Notes: generated from the sequence alone by a model not told the origin. A stretch of DNA of 64,000 nucleotides from JACKNG01 sp040220855 (GCA_040220855.1 JAVJVZ010000063.1:12312-76311), one strand, 5' to 3'; counted from the first letter of the stretch, positions 1 to 9,333 are shown. Made by a program: numbers and translations.

Positions 1-475
1 TTTTGTTTGGGTCTCGCCGAACCAGAATAGGACGCGTTCGGCGCCAGACATAGCCCAGCTGCGGCAAAATGCGGCGCACCGTCGAAGCATGGATGGAGAC
101 GCCAAGCTGCCGTTCGAGCTCCAAGGCGAGAAGCTCGGAGGTCCAGCTCGCGCGCAAGTACCCATAGTCTTCCGGCGTCTTTTCAAGCAGTTGGATCAAT
201 TGCTCGAGCACTTCGTCGGTTACCGTCCAGCGACTGCGTCCCACCGGCGCCGGCTCCAGCCCAGCTTCCCCGTATTCCTCATACAACCCGCGCCAGCTCT
301 GCACCGTCGAGCGCGCCGCGCAAACCGACCGCGCCACCTCGCTCACCGTTTTCCCCTCAGCAAGGTGCAACAGCGCCAAAGCGCGTCGCACATGGTTCTT
401 ATCCTTCGATTTCTGCACCGTACGCTGCAACCGACGACGCGTCGAACGCCGCATCGCCTGTATACTCGAGTCCAT
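1..475 (-). CDS. IS630-family transposase, N-terminal part, cut by window edge
   Basis: The reverse strand is open from an ATG at 475 to the window edge, about 158 codons with no stop. The start has a purine-rich ribosome site (AGAAGAGG) 7 bases upstream. The protein opens with a basic stretch, then a helix-turn-helix typical of IS630/Tc1-type transposases (GKTVSEVARSVCAARSTVQSW, about residues 41-60), then a second winged-helix-like block with STVRRILPQLGYVWRR near residue 140. The DDE catalytic part would lie outside the window, so I cannot say whether the element is intact. It sits with other insertion-sequence debris (1646-2414) beside polysaccharide genes. The family call rests on the HTH pattern and the linker wording; no terminal repeat was identified. 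Confidence 0.8.
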   Translation of the reverse strand, partial: MDSSIQAMRRSTRRRLQRTVQKSKDKNHVRRALALLHLAEGKTVSEVARSVCAARSTVQSWRGLYEEYGEAGLEPAPVGRSRWTVTDEVLEQLIQLLEKTPEDYGYLRASWTSELLALELERQLGVSIHASTVRRILPQLGYVWRRTRPILVRRDPNK

Positions 476-958
476 CGGGTGACCTCTTCTCGATCTTGGG
501 TTGGGTAGCAGCTCCCATGATCGCAGAATGTCACCCGTGTTTGCTTCAAGTGATCGGGATTTCGGAACAGCTATCTAGATTAGCCGCGACGCGACTGCCT
601 TCGTCGAGAACCAAACAAAGCTCCGTCGCCGATCCAACTTCTGCTACGCGACAAAACGGCTACCTCGCTGGAGATTCACCGCCAAATTTGAGTCCTGAAA
701 GGACAGTAAATGAATGCACGTCATATCACACGTCCCGCTATGACAATGGCATCCTTCGGGATCTTGAGCAAACGGGCTATTAGCCTAGGCGAGAGCTTTG
801 CGTGATAGAGGCGCAAGTCTCGAGAGGAAAAGGAGGTGCAGAACAGCCGCCACATTAGAACGAGCATTCTACCGCATACTGTAGCGTGGGAAATATGTGA
901 GGATCCGTGTGACTTTCAGAGGGTTGGCAAGTCTATCTGTCCGCTGCAATTGCCACCT
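476..958. other. Intergenic region, no gene supported
   Basis: No convincing coding frame was found. The first ~80 bases are presumably the end of the IS630-type element. A strong Shine-Dalgarno-like AAGGAGG lies at 829-835, but the frame it would serve runs antisense into the phosphatase gene and has no recognisable protein. Confidence 0.4.
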
Positions 959-1543
959 TTAATTGTGTTGTCGGGCCGCCCCGGTCTCCAGGTCGACCTT
1001 CAAGCCGATAACCGCCGACTGAATGACCCGGTAGCAAGTCTTGAAATACTCGTCACTCAAAGACATCGGATCATGAATGTGCGGGCGTGCAGGCTCGGCC
1101 CATAACCCGAGCAGTGCGACCTGTGCGCCGGTGCCGTTCAGTTTCTTTTGCAGAAAGCGAGCTTGGCGGACTTCCATCACCAGGAAAAGATCGGATCCTC
1201 TAACCGCAAAATCGGAAAGATCGGTGGCGCTATGGCTGGTCAAATTGTGCCCAAACGCACCGGCGATCTCGATCGCCTTCGGGAAGGCCGGAATCCCAGT
1301 GGATGTCGAAAGTCCAAGCGAAGCACTGTTCAAGCCGGCCTCACGGGCTAGGAATTCGCCATAGGGGCTGCGGCAAACATTACCCAGACAAACGAAAACG
1401 AAGCGTTCCACACGCAGCAGATCGACATGTTCAAATCGTTTCAGCCGCCCAACCATCCGCTCAATATTTGCCAACTGGAGCCGAATCCATCCGCGGTATG
1501 TACCGTAGCGCGCGTTCATCAATCGATCGTACAAGCCAGACAT
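959..1543 (-). CDS. Low-molecular-weight protein-tyrosine phosphatase (Wzb/EpsP type)
   Basis: A 194-residue cytoplasmic protein with the LMW-PTP P-loop C(X)5R-S as CLGNVCRS (about residues 52-59) and the downstream acid motif HDP (about residues 156-158). In the family this enzyme dephosphorylates the tyrosine-rich tail of the Wzc-type chain-length kinase and so controls capsule or EPS export; that role fits the polysaccharide genes that follow. It is about 45 residues longer at the N terminus than classical LMW-PTPs (about 150). The extension is basic and amphipathic and probably genuine, because the frame is open and similar extensions occur in EPS-locus enzymes. No matching tyrosine kinase is in the window. 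The gene is flanked by transposase remnants on both sides, so it may be a displaced fragment of a larger locus. Confidence 0.82.
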   Translation of the reverse strand: MSGLYDRLMNARYGTYRGWIRLQLANIERMVGRLKRFEHVDLLRVERFVFVCLGNVCRSPYGEFLAREAGLNSASLGLSTSTGIPAFPKAIEIAGAFGHNLTSHSATDLSDFAVRGSDLFLVMEVRQARFLQKKLNGTGAQVALLGLWAEPARPHIHDPMSLSDEYFKTCYRVIQSAVIGLKVDLETGAARQHN

Positions 1544-1645
1544 TTTGCGATCGTGTCCCCAGCAGCAATGTAAGAAGCGGCCACAGTGATGGTTCCGGTG
1601 CCGTTCGAGTCACCACAATTCGACGAACTAGAGGGGACCACCACG

Positions 1646-2170
1646 ATGACCAAGGTCAGCATGCCGCTTAAAGAGCTATTTGAGAAGGGCGCGAAGGCGG
1701 ATTTCGTGCGCGAAATGATCCAGTTCATGGCCCAGTGGATGGAAGTAGACGTCGAGGGCCTGTGTGGGGTGGTCCATGCCAAGCGCAGCGAAGAGCGCAA
1801 CAGCTACCACTATAGCTCACTCGAGCGACGCTGGGACACGCGGGCCAAGAGCACCCCGATGAAGGTCGCGAAGCTCCGCGGCTTGATGGACGAGGCTGAG
1901 CCTGACTTGCTCTCCTATCTCGACTTCCCGCGCGAGCATCGTACGATGCTGCAGAGCACGGACACGCTAGAGCGGCTGAGCAGCAAGGTCGAACGGCGCT
2001 CGGACGTGATTGGCACTTTCCGCAACAAGGTAGCCATCATCCCTCTGGTCGGGGCGCTGCTGCTCGAGCAGAGCGACGACTGGGCGATTCATCGACGGTA
2101 CATCTGGCTGGAAACGCTTGCCACCGTTGCGGAGAACGGCTCGGTCAGGCTCGCGGCTACCGCTAGCTAA
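1646..2170 (+). pseudogene. IS256-family (mutator) transposase remnant with internal deletion
   Basis: The frame keeps the N-terminal part of an IS256-type transposase (FVREMIQFMAQWMEVDVEGL, then ERNSYHYSSLERRWDTRAKS) and then jumps straight to the C-terminal end (SYLDFPREH, TLERLSSKVERRSDVIGTF, VGALLLEQSDDWAIHRRYI). A full protein of this family is about 400 residues with a DDE core in the middle. Here only about 174 residues remain and the catalytic core is missing, so the gene cannot encode an active transposase. The ATG at 1646 was chosen because family homology begins just after it; the frame is open further upstream to 1586. The reading frame is uninterrupted, so the deletion was in frame or the junction is recent. 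Confidence 0.8.
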
Positions 2171-2279
2171 CGCTAACAGACACCACGTATCCCCACGGCA
2201 TCAACATCATAGACAGACGCCGTTTTTTGCTCCATGTCTCCGGACACAACCCTTGCTTAGTCTTCGACTTGTGCAAGCT

Positions 2280-2414
2280 CCAACCCACGCAGTCATTGTC
2301 AAAGGACGGAATCGTCGCGCGCATAGAGCCGCTAATGAGCGAGTACAACAGCAAGGGTGCTTGGCGCGCCAATGGCAGGTAGCCCACGTCCCCGCAGATG
2401 ACCGGCTTAGGCTA
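2280..2414 (-). pseudogene. Fragment resembling IstB (IS21-family helper ATPase)
   Basis: Reading leftward from 2411 gives PKPVICGDVGYLPLARQ followed by LLLYSLISGSMRATI. This resembles the Walker-B region of IstB ATPases (PKLLIIDEVGYLPL...LLFQLI...ER.SI). The aspartate-glutamate pair is degraded, an in-frame TAG lies immediately upstream (2412-2414), and resemblance fades after about 2297. It is at most a decayed scrap of an IS21-type element. Confidence 0.4.
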
Positions 2415-2575
2415 GATTGATCGCTGCCGCATGCAGTCGATCTCGTACTAATCCTAGTCACGGGATAGACTCATGCGTGGTGTTCGGCCATGTCCTCTTG
2501 CAATGGCCGCATCTGTTGCGGTCGCAACACGCTCTGAGACCACCAAGAACCGTGTGTTCCAATCCCCTCGATGGC

Positions 2576-3541
2576 ATGAAAGTCAAAGTTTTTTTTACGG
2601 TAGATGTCGAAATTTGGTGTCACGGCTGGCACGACCTTGATCGCGCTTTTCCACAGGCATTTGAGAGATATATCTACGGTCCGACCCGCAATGGCCATTT
2701 CGGCCTGACCCGGACTCTCGAAAGGCTCAATGCATACGGGCTGCAGGGTGTTTTCTTCACCGAGCCACTGTTCAGCGCGCGCTTTGGTGTTGCAGCCCTG
2801 CAGGAAATTGTCGGGTTGATTCAATCAGCAAACCAGGAAGTCCAACTGCACCTGCATACTGAATGGGCCGACGAGGCGATACCCCCTCTCATCGCAAGCG
2901 TTACGGAAAAGCGTCAACATCTGTGGATGTTCTCGCTGGCCGAGCAAAAGCAGCTTATAGAAACCGGCATCTCACTGATGCAATGTGCTGGCGCTGGATC
3001 TCTCAAAGCATTCCGTGCCGGCAGCTTCGCAATGAACCATGATACTTGGCTAGCGTTGGAGCAACTCGGCATCCCGTTCGACGCCAGCTTCAATGCCACG
3101 ATGACACCACTCTCAGGCCCCTTGCGCGATTATCACGACATGACCCACCCGCGTCAGATAGGTGCTATCACTGAATACCCGATTTCGGCTTTCCGAGACG
3201 GACTAAACCAAGTCCGCCACGCGCAGCTCGGTGCATGTTCATATCGGGAGCTGGAATGGCTGTTATGGACGGCTGTGGCGGAACACTGGGATTCGGTTGT
3301 CATCCTGTCTCACAACTTCGAACTGATGAACCAGGCCAAGACCCGTGCTGATTCGATCGTTGACCAACGTTTTGAGAAGCTGTGTCGGTTCCTGGCCCTC
3401 AATAGTGACCACTTCCAAACTTGCGGATTCCAGAACCTCGAGGGGAACCCCAACCTAGAACAACGGCTTCTGCCACGTACACATTGGTCCCTGACTGCTG
3501 AGAGAGCTTCACAGCAACTTCTCCGCCGTATCTTCGGCTAG
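2576..3541 (+). CDS. Polysaccharide deacetylase family protein (NodB-like)
   Basis: A 321-residue protein with a NodB-type fold pattern. It has an early strand with acidic residues (FTVDVEIW, residues 7-14), a metal-site-like HLHTEW (92-97) in place of the classical HxxxH, FRAGSF (146-151) corresponding to motif 3, and VILSHNFEL near residue 240 with the late histidine. Such proteins remove N- or O-acetyl groups from cell-surface glycans. The frame is open for 53 codons upstream, but the ATG at 2576 is preferred because the family begins there and the upstream part has no similarity to anything recognisable. There is no signal peptide, so it would act in the cytoplasm unless the start is further upstream. 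It lies between insertion-sequence debris and a convergent ATP-grasp gene. Confidence 0.75.
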   Translation: MKVKVFFTVDVEIWCHGWHDLDRAFPQAFERYIYGPTRNGHFGLTRTLERLNAYGLQGVFFTEPLFSARFGVAALQEIVGLIQSANQEVQLHLHTEWADEAIPPLIASVTEKRQHLWMFSLAEQKQLIETGISLMQCAGAGSLKAFRAGSFAMNHDTWLALEQLGIPFDASFNATMTPLSGPLRDYHDMTHPRQIGAITEYPISAFRDGLNQVRHAQLGACSYRELEWLLWTAVAEHWDSVVILSHNFELMNQAKTRADSIVDQRFEKLCRFLALNSDHFQTCGFQNLEGNPNLEQRLLPRTHWSLTAERASQQLLRRIFG

Positions 3542-3560
3542 CCAATCGTAAAGCGATCGA

Positions 3561-4769
3561 TCAAATAATAAGCCTGTGCAGACGGCGGCGGATCATTCCT
3601 ACAACATCTATCAGGAATGGCCGTGGGTCGGTCAGCGAGAACACGTAGTAGCGCGTCCTCGGATCCAGAAAAAGCAGGACGAAGCGTGCCAACTCGCGAA
3701 ACCGGCTAAACTTGAAATCGCGGTTCTGAATACGAGACGGCGAAAACAACAGAATCAGGAGGCGCTTGATTTCCGGTGCCGCGTAGCGGCATTGTATGCC
3801 AACCCGGTACGGTGTCGGGTGCTCTGGAACCGCGCCCGTCCCTACCTGATAGGCAAGCCAAGCAAACTCAGCGTTGGCATGATAAGCCAATGGCATGCTT
3901 CCCCAGAACCGTCCGTTGACCTCCATCAGACAGGCTTGCCCTGAAGCGGCATCGTATCGATACTCGACCATTGCAGGGCCAGACCATTCGAGACGCCTAA
4001 GCAACTCGATCGACTTCGCCATTAAGCCGGCGTGAAGATCCGGAGCCAGAGATCGGCAAACCGCCGACACGCCACCCTCGGGGGGCATTTCCAGCAAGCG
4101 CGCGTGCTGGAATCGTTGCACGGGCTGCCCTTGATACATAAACACCATCTGCCCTAGACCAGTGCCGCCGCAAAATTCCTGGATCAACGGCATCTGGCCA
4201 ACCGATTCAAACCGAGCCAGGTATTCGACAAGCTCTTTGAACGAGTATACATAACGATACTTGTCCAGCGGCAGACCGGCCGCCTGCAGCTTTGCTGCGA
4301 CGTCGTGTGGATTAGACCATTTCAAGACCAACGGGAAAGGTAACTCAGCGCGCAGCAGAGCAAGTTGCTCCAGCGAAGCAACAGACCACGAACGGGGGAC
4401 GCGTATACCAATCTTCCGTGCCTCGGCGAAAGTGACAGATTTGTCGAGGACCTTGTGGAAGCTAATCGTATCAGGAATGATCGGCTTCACTGCCCTGAGG
4501 TCTCCGGCGCGACGCTGCAACATCAAGATGTCGGACTCGCCGATGGTCATCACCCAACGACAACCCAACTGTCGCCCCATGTCATCAAGTTGTCGCACCA
4601 AGGCTTCTTCGTCGCAGGCACGAATATGTCGTGTAGCTGCAAAACGCGAATTCAACCCAACACTATCTTTCGACCTCCCAATTGCATGTACGCGCACGCC
4701 GTGTCTGGCTAGTTCGCGAATGACGCTCAACCCTATCGGCGTGTCAGCACCAAGGAGTATCACTTGCAC
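3561..4769 (-). CDS. ATP-grasp ligase (carboxylate-amine ligase-like)
   Basis: A 402-residue protein with a pre-ATP-grasp Rossmann-like N terminus (ILLGADTPIGLSVIREL, residues 4-20), an ATP-binding lysine strand (FPLVLKWSNP, about 145) and the family's metal-binding end LMEVNGRFWGSM (about 285). ATP-grasp ligases couple a carboxylate to an amine through an acyl phosphate. Members in surface-polysaccharide loci are thought to attach amino acids or to build small peptide decorations, but the substrate cannot be read from sequence. The start overlaps the preceding small frame (4760-4963) by 10 bases, suggesting coupled translation. Another ATP-grasp domain, fused to an acyltransferase, lies at 15311-17689. 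Confidence 0.82.
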   Translation of the reverse strand: MQVILLGADTPIGLSVIRELARHGVRVHAIGRSKDSVGLNSRFAATRHIRACDEEALVRQLDDMGRQLGCRWVMTIGESDILMLQRRAGDLRAVKPIIPDTISFHKVLDKSVTFAEARKIGIRVPRSWSVASLEQLALLRAELPFPLVLKWSNPHDVAAKLQAAGLPLDKYRYVYSFKELVEYLARFESVGQMPLIQEFCGGTGLGQMVFMYQGQPVQRFQHARLLEMPPEGGVSAVCRSLAPDLHAGLMAKSIELLRRLEWSGPAMVEYRYDAASGQACLMEVNGRFWGSMPLAYHANAEFAWLAYQVGTGAVPEHPTPYRVGIQCRYAAPEIKRLLILLFSPSRIQNRDFKFSRFRELARFVLLFLDPRTRYYVFSLTDPRPFLIDVVGMIRRRLHRLII

Positions 4770-4963
4770 TGCGTCAATTCTCTATCTTCTTCGCGACCGA
4801 ACTGTCTTCGTACGAAACCTCGCTGAATCAAACGCAAGGCGACAAACGAATATCTATAAATAAGCCAACGCATAGGAACCTCCGCAGCGATAAAGCGGAC
4901 TGGAAACGATACATCGGATCGAAACACCAGTTGCTCAATCCGCGCCTGGATTTCAGTTGGCAA
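4760..4963 (-). CDS. Small hypothetical protein preceding the ATP-grasp gene
   Basis: A 67-codon frame starting at a TTG (4963), or a 37-codon version from the in-frame ATG MRWLIYRY. It is rich in arginine and aromatic residues with no recognisable domain. Its stop lies 10 bases inside the start of the ATP-grasp gene. It may be a short leader frame, a worn-down gene end or chance; only the overlap supports it. Confidence 0.25.
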   Translation of the reverse strand: MPTEIQARIEQLVFRSDVSFPVRFIAAEVPMRWLIYRYSFVALRLIQRGFVRRQFGREEDRELTQCK

Positions 4964-5089
4964 TAATGTGGGGCACGGCTAGGCGTGACGATACGCGGCA
5001 CCAAGGGGAAACATCACCTCGTGGCCGCATTGCATGCTGCGACCGACCAAGCCGCCTAATGCTCAAGTTAAAAGTATCGACACGGGAAT

Positions 5090-6085
5090 CTAGTGCCCCT
5101 CGGTTCTGCGGCTCTTTCCGAGATGATCAAGTCGCCGGAGCGGATAGCGCAGCAGCTCGCACATCACGAATGGATCGAGCATCATCTGACGCGCAAGTTG
5201 CCGCAATGGGAGACGAAAGCGAACGAGCATATGCCAGAAAATAGCCGCGAAGTCGCGCCGTTGCGTGCACAACTGTCTGCGCAGCATAGTTTTGGCCTTT
5301 TCGTGGTGAGTCAGTTGATCGCGCGCCTTTAGGGTTGCACTTGTTTGATCGTACACTATCGCAAGGCTCGAGACCCCGCCCCAAGGCACTGATTCATATA
5401 CGTTAATCCCGCGTCCTGAATACACCTCAATTATTTTAGAGATCATTACTTTCGGTCGACTCATCATCATCATATAAACGAATAATCGGTCCTCCGATGC
5501 GTTTCGCAAGCGAGCGTCAAAGCGTAAAGAAGAAAACCGGCTCATACGGTAAGCCAAGCCTGAGAGCTTGCACATTGGCGCGTTCATCTCGCTGATTAGC
5601 GGATCACCGACGATCTCTCCAGCGTCGCCGAGTATCGCGCTCGGGGTGAGAGTGAGAGACCGACGAGACGGCATTCTCATTACATCTTTGGTTGCATTTA
5701 GCGGGATCCAGTTGCAAGCGTAGACGTCATAGCCACTTTGCAAAGAAGTGACCGCCCGCGCAAGGTGATCCGGGCCCCATTCATCATCGGAATCCAAAAA
5801 AGCGATGAAGCCATCCTTGTCGGCAACATCGAGCCCTCGGTTGCGAGCGCCAGCAGGACCCTGATTATCTTGATGAATAATGCGGTATTTGAGATGAACG
5901 GGGAATTGCACATCATTCAACTCGCTTTCCGCCCTAACCGGAGAAGCATCGTCCACCACAATCAGCTCAATTCGCTCAACGTCTGGGTGATCGAAAATCT
6001 GACGTTGGGCACATACAGAACGGATTGCCCGCGCAAGGATACCTCGCTTATGCTGGAAAAATGGCACGATTATGTAGACCTGCAT
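5090..6085 (-). CDS. GT2-family glycosyltransferase
   Basis: A 331-residue GT-A enzyme. The nucleotide-sugar pocket is seen as VVDDAS (43-48), QGPAGARNRG (75-84) is the usual GT2 donor-loop motif, and FLDSDDEW (96-103) is the metal-binding DxD. ASEDRLF near residue 200 supplies the acidic catalytic-base position. There are no convincing membrane spans, so it would transfer single sugars at the cytoplasmic face to a lipid-linked glycan. It is transcribed with the downstream small frame and ATP-grasp gene on the same strand, about 130 bases away. Donor and acceptor are unknown. Confidence 0.85.
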   Translation of the reverse strand: MQVYIIVPFFQHKRGILARAIRSVCAQRQIFDHPDVERIELIVVDDASPVRAESELNDVQFPVHLKYRIIHQDNQGPAGARNRGLDVADKDGFIAFLDSDDEWGPDHLARAVTSLQSGYDVYACNWIPLNATKDVMRMPSRRSLTLTPSAILGDAGEIVGDPLISEMNAPMCKLSGLAYRMSRFSSLRFDARLRNASEDRLFVYMMMMSRPKVMISKIIEVYSGRGINVYESVPWGGVSSLAIVYDQTSATLKARDQLTHHEKAKTMLRRQLCTQRRDFAAIFWHMLVRFRLPLRQLARQMMLDPFVMCELLRYPLRRLDHLGKSRRTEGH

Positions 6086-6481
6086 GGGCCTTGGTCTTCT
6101 CTTGCTTCCATAAACAACGGCTCTATCATCAGACTGCTTGGTTCGCGCCCCAAGAGCAGAGACTAAACATTGCGACTGATCACGACACCAATATTGTTGG
6201 CTTCGGCGTGTAAACCGGCGATGGGCGCCAATGGTATCCCCTTACGGACAGACGTCGCTGCTACACCACCTACCGGACCACGACCGGGCCTTTTGATTGT
6301 TCAGGCTCTACATGCGGTACAACGCCAGTACGACCGGTAGCAGCTGCGGAATTGGGAACCGAAACTGCGAACGCGCCGACCCACAGGAGTGTTAGCCGCA
6401 GCGCGCAATCAAGTTTACGGCGCAGCCTCCGATATCTCGCATAATCTCTAACATCCTCCCGAAAAAGGGTGAGGGTGCCGA
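6086..6481. other. Intergenic region, nothing recognised
   Basis: No frame with protein-like composition and no clear hairpin-plus-T terminator was seen. It separates the GT2 gene's upstream side from a leftward hypothetical gene and should contain the promoter for the GT2 gene, but no good -35/-10 pair stands out. Confidence 0.35.
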
Positions 6482-6853
6482 TTACACTTTCTCCAAGAGT
6501 AACTTGTCACCCACCGGACGCAACTCAACGAACTGGAGCTCAAACACAATCTCAGTCTGCTGCACCTCGATATAACTGGCTAACAACGGGTGACCTAGCG
6601 CGGCCGCTGTAACGGCGGTCAGATATCCGTCGCCCGGGCCGGAGTGGAACGGCCGTACGATAAGGCCGGTAGGCAATAGGAGCCGCACATGTCGGGAGTG
6701 ACCGATCGCAGTATATCGGTCCGGCTCATTCGCGGAGAACCGCCGGTAGCCGATTATCTGAAGCGCCCCTTTCGCCTCATCAACCGATCCCGCGTAAAGC
6801 GTGAACAGGCTGGCACATTCATGCATCTTCCTCACGTGCGCTGGTAGCTGCAT
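6482..6853 (-). CDS. Hypothetical protein, 123 residues
   Basis: A leftward frame with normal-looking codon usage and a balanced composition (hydrophobic strands alternating with charged turns, e.g. VRLLLPTGLIVRPF and TEIVFELQFVEL), suggesting a small alpha/beta protein. A GGTGGAAA ribosome-site-like run lies about 8 bases before the ATG. No family was recognised, and there is no signal peptide or membrane span. Its start is only 30 bases from the divergent FkbM gene, leaving little room for two promoters. It may therefore be a remnant or be driven from inside its neighbour. Confidence 0.4.
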   Translation of the reverse strand: MQLPAHVRKMHECASLFTLYAGSVDEAKGALQIIGYRRFSANEPDRYTAIGHSRHVRLLLPTGLIVRPFHSGPGDGYLTAVTAAALGHPLLASYIEVQQTEIVFELQFVELRPVGDKLLLEKV

Positions 6854-6883
6854 CGAATTTTTCCACCGTCGGATGAAACTGGA

Positions 6884-7720
6884 ATGCTTTATCGTTTGAG
6901 CAAGTTGCCGAAATATCTCAAGGCCTTCGGGATAGTGCCAGGTCTGCGCCTATGGCGCCAAGTGGAACTGCGCTGCCAAGCCAATGCGGGTTTGGGGCTG
7001 CGCCGGCTCGATGTGCCGGGTTACGAAGCACCCATTCATCTGAGGGCCACAACCGCTGACCACGCCACATTCTGGCAGTGCATGGTAATGGAACAGTACG
7101 ACTTCTTTGCTTTTCCTCAAGCACAGCACCTTATGCGTGCCTATCGCAAAATGCTGGACGAGGGCGAGAAGCCGCTAGTAATCGATCTCGGCGGTAATAT
7201 CGGGCTCGCGACAGTCTGGCTTGCGCACAAGTTGCCAGAAGCGCAGTTCGTCGTTGTCGAACCGGATGCCGACAATCTCGAGCTCCTCCGCCGCAACACG
7301 GCGCATCTGCGCAGCCGCGTCAGGCTGCTCCACGGTGGGATCTGGCACCGGCCGGCGATGCTGAGGATCGTCAATCCCGAATCCGGATCCGCAGCCTTGC
7401 GGGTGGAGGAACACCCCGTCGGCGAAGGTCGGGGTATCCGCGCCTACACAGTGTCCGAGGCCTGTGCGATCGCCGGAGCGAGCAGCCCGTTCATCGTCAA
7501 GATAGACATTGAGGGCGCGCAAGCGCATCTATTCAGCGAGAATACTGAGTGGGTCGGCGGTACCCACCTCGTCACGCTCGAACTGGATGATTGGCAATTC
7601 CCCTGGGGAGGCACCAGTGAAACGTTCTTCAAAACCGTAAGCCGATTTCCATTTGATTACCTCATGCGAGACGAGAGCATCTTCTGCTTTCGCAATTTCG
7701 GTTACAAGAGCACCACCTGA
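6884..7720 (+). CDS. FkbM-family SAM-dependent methyltransferase
   Basis: A 278-residue class I methyltransferase. The SAM-binding motif is VIDLGGNIG (99-107), the acidic strand end VVVEPD (123-128), and the FkbM signature KIDIEGAQ (206-213) is clear. Members O-methylate sugars or small carboxylic substrates. In a polysaccharide locus the usual assignment is methylation of a glycan or its non-reducing end. The stop codon is separated by one base from the GTG start of the flippase gene, so the two are almost certainly co-translated. Confidence 0.88.
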   Translation: MLYRLSKLPKYLKAFGIVPGLRLWRQVELRCQANAGLGLRRLDVPGYEAPIHLRATTADHATFWQCMVMEQYDFFAFPQAQHLMRAYRKMLDEGEKPLVIDLGGNIGLATVWLAHKLPEAQFVVVEPDADNLELLRRNTAHLRSRVRLLHGGIWHRPAMLRIVNPESGSAALRVEEHPVGEGRGIRAYTVSEACAIAGASSPFIVKIDIEGAQAHLFSENTEWVGGTHLVTLELDDWQFPWGGTSETFFKTVSRFPFDYLMRDESIFCFRNFGYKSTT

Positions 7721-7721
7721 A

Positions 7722-9179
7722 GTGTCCCGCACGGCGCTGTTCTTTTCTTTTATTGACCGTTACTCAGGACTCATCGTGACGCTAGCAACCTCAATGGTGT
7801 TGGCGCGCCTCCTCACGCCGGAGGAGATTGGTGTGTTTTCAGTAACGATGGTGTTCCTCGGGATCGTCGCTACCGTTCGCGACGTCGGCGCCGGCCAGTA
7901 CATCGTCCGCGAACCTAACCTCACCGAAGACGGCGTTCGAGCCACCCGGACGATTCAGGTCAGCATCGGCTTGGCGCTTGCCGTCCTGACATTCCTGACA
8001 GCTCGGCCACTTGCAGCGTTCTACGAATCCGAAGAAATCACGGCGATTATGCATATCCTAGCCGCAAACTTCGCGGTTATACCCTTTGGTGCCGTGATGG
8101 TTGCGGTCTGGACCAGGGAACTGCAGTTCCAGAAGATCGCAGCGATGCGATTCAGCGGCGCGATCGCCGGCTCTGCCACCGGCATTTCGCTGGCGTATCT
8201 TGGCCACGGGGCAGTAAGCCTTGCTTGGTCGGCGCTGGCTACTCAGCTCACAGGAGTTGCGGTGGCTTCATTATTGTGGCAAGGGCGTTTCACCCTGATG
8301 CCTGGTTTGCGAGAGATTGGCAAGGTCTTCGCTTTCGGCGGCAGAGTCACTGCTTATTCTGTTATCCGCAGTGTAATGGAGGGAATTCCGGAAATGTTCC
8401 TCGCACGTTTGCAGGGAATGACTGCGACCGGTTTGCTTAGCCGCGGCCACGGTCTTGTTCTTTTATTCGATCGCCTCGTGATGGACGCGGTTGGGTCTGT
8501 GGTGTTCCCGGTATTTTCGAAGACCATGCGGGAAGGTGGCGACCTTACCCAAACCTACATGCGTGTGCTCGCGATGGTAACCGTATTAGGCTGGAGTTTC
8601 TTTGCAATACTAGCCGTGTCCGCGTTTCCAGTAATCCGCATTCTGTTTGGCAATCAATGGGACGGGGCAGTCAGCATCACGCGGATACTCTGTTTAGCGT
8701 TCGCCATTCAGCTGCCGCTGCGGCTAACGGTGACGCTTCTCGTCACCAAGGGCGCTATCGGACTCGTCGTTCGCACTGCTCTCATCTCGCTGATCGTGAC
8801 CGCAGTGCTTTGTTTGATTGGCGCGTCGTACGGACTGCATGAATTAGGCTGGGGGCTGGTGATCGCAAATCTGGTCAACCTAGGACTATGGATGCATACT
8901 GCCCACCGCGAAATCTGCTTCGCGCTCGCTCCGATGTTCAGGCTTACGACCGTGAGTTTGCTCATTGGTGCCGCCGCAGCAGCACCTTTCCTCGCGGTAG
9001 CTCAGCTGTTTCGCTTTGACGGGGATCTAGAGGATCTATTTCTCTTAATTCCCGCTGGCGTGATGGCGATGTTGTTGTTCATTATGCTCGCACGCCGAAC
9101 CCGGCACGCGATTAACAGTGAGATCGAGCATGCGGTCAATGCCGCTAGCGCGCTGGTGAAGCGTTCGATGAAGAGGTAA
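7722..9179 (+). CDS. Wzx-type polysaccharide flippase (MATE/MOP superfamily)
   Basis: A roughly 485-residue polytopic membrane protein with about 12-14 hydrophobic segments. It shows the family opening LFFSFIDRYSGLIVTLATSM followed by VLARLLTPEEIGVFSV and a DVGAGQYIV stretch typical of Wzx/lipopolysaccharide exporters. It would flip undecaprenyl-linked oligosaccharide from the inner to the outer face of the cytoplasmic membrane. The frame is open upstream to 7653, but the GTG at 7722, directly after the preceding TGA, is the better start because homology begins there and the overlap would otherwise be 68 bases. A Wzy-type polymerase was not found nearby. Confidence 0.86.
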   Translation: MSRTALFFSFIDRYSGLIVTLATSMVLARLLTPEEIGVFSVTMVFLGIVATVRDVGAGQYIVREPNLTEDGVRATRTIQVSIGLALAVLTFLTARPLAAFYESEEITAIMHILAANFAVIPFGAVMVAVWTRELQFQKIAAMRFSGAIAGSATGISLAYLGHGAVSLAWSALATQLTGVAVASLLWQGRFTLMPGLREIGKVFAFGGRVTAYSVIRSVMEGIPEMFLARLQGMTATGLLSRGHGLVLLFDRLVMDAVGSVVFPVFSKTMREGGDLTQTYMRVLAMVTVLGWSFFAILAVSAFPVIRILFGNQWDGAVSITRILCLAFAIQLPLRLTVTLLVTKGAIGLVVRTALISLIVTAVLCLIGASYGLHELGWGLVIANLVNLGLWMHTAHREICFALAPMFRLTTVSLLIGAAAAAPFLAVAQLFRFDGDLEDLFLLIPAGVMAMLLFIMLARRTRHAINSEIEHAVNAASALVKRSMKR

Positions 9180-9333
9180 TAGGGTCTGCTTTGCTGCACC
9201 TGCGTGTTACGCTTTATGAATGGCGCTCCTTCGTGTCCCGCTTGTTTCCTTCGCAACCACCTTATCCTACTCAGGGCAAACAAACCGCAACGGACCAGAT
9301 AGAATCCGATCCTGAAGAAACGTGATATTGAAA

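Noticed and set aside
836..1105. Rightward frame after a strong AAGGAGG
   Set aside because: The Shine-Dalgarno-like run touches the GTG directly, the frame runs antisense over the well-supported tyrosine phosphatase gene, and the product has no protein-like pattern.
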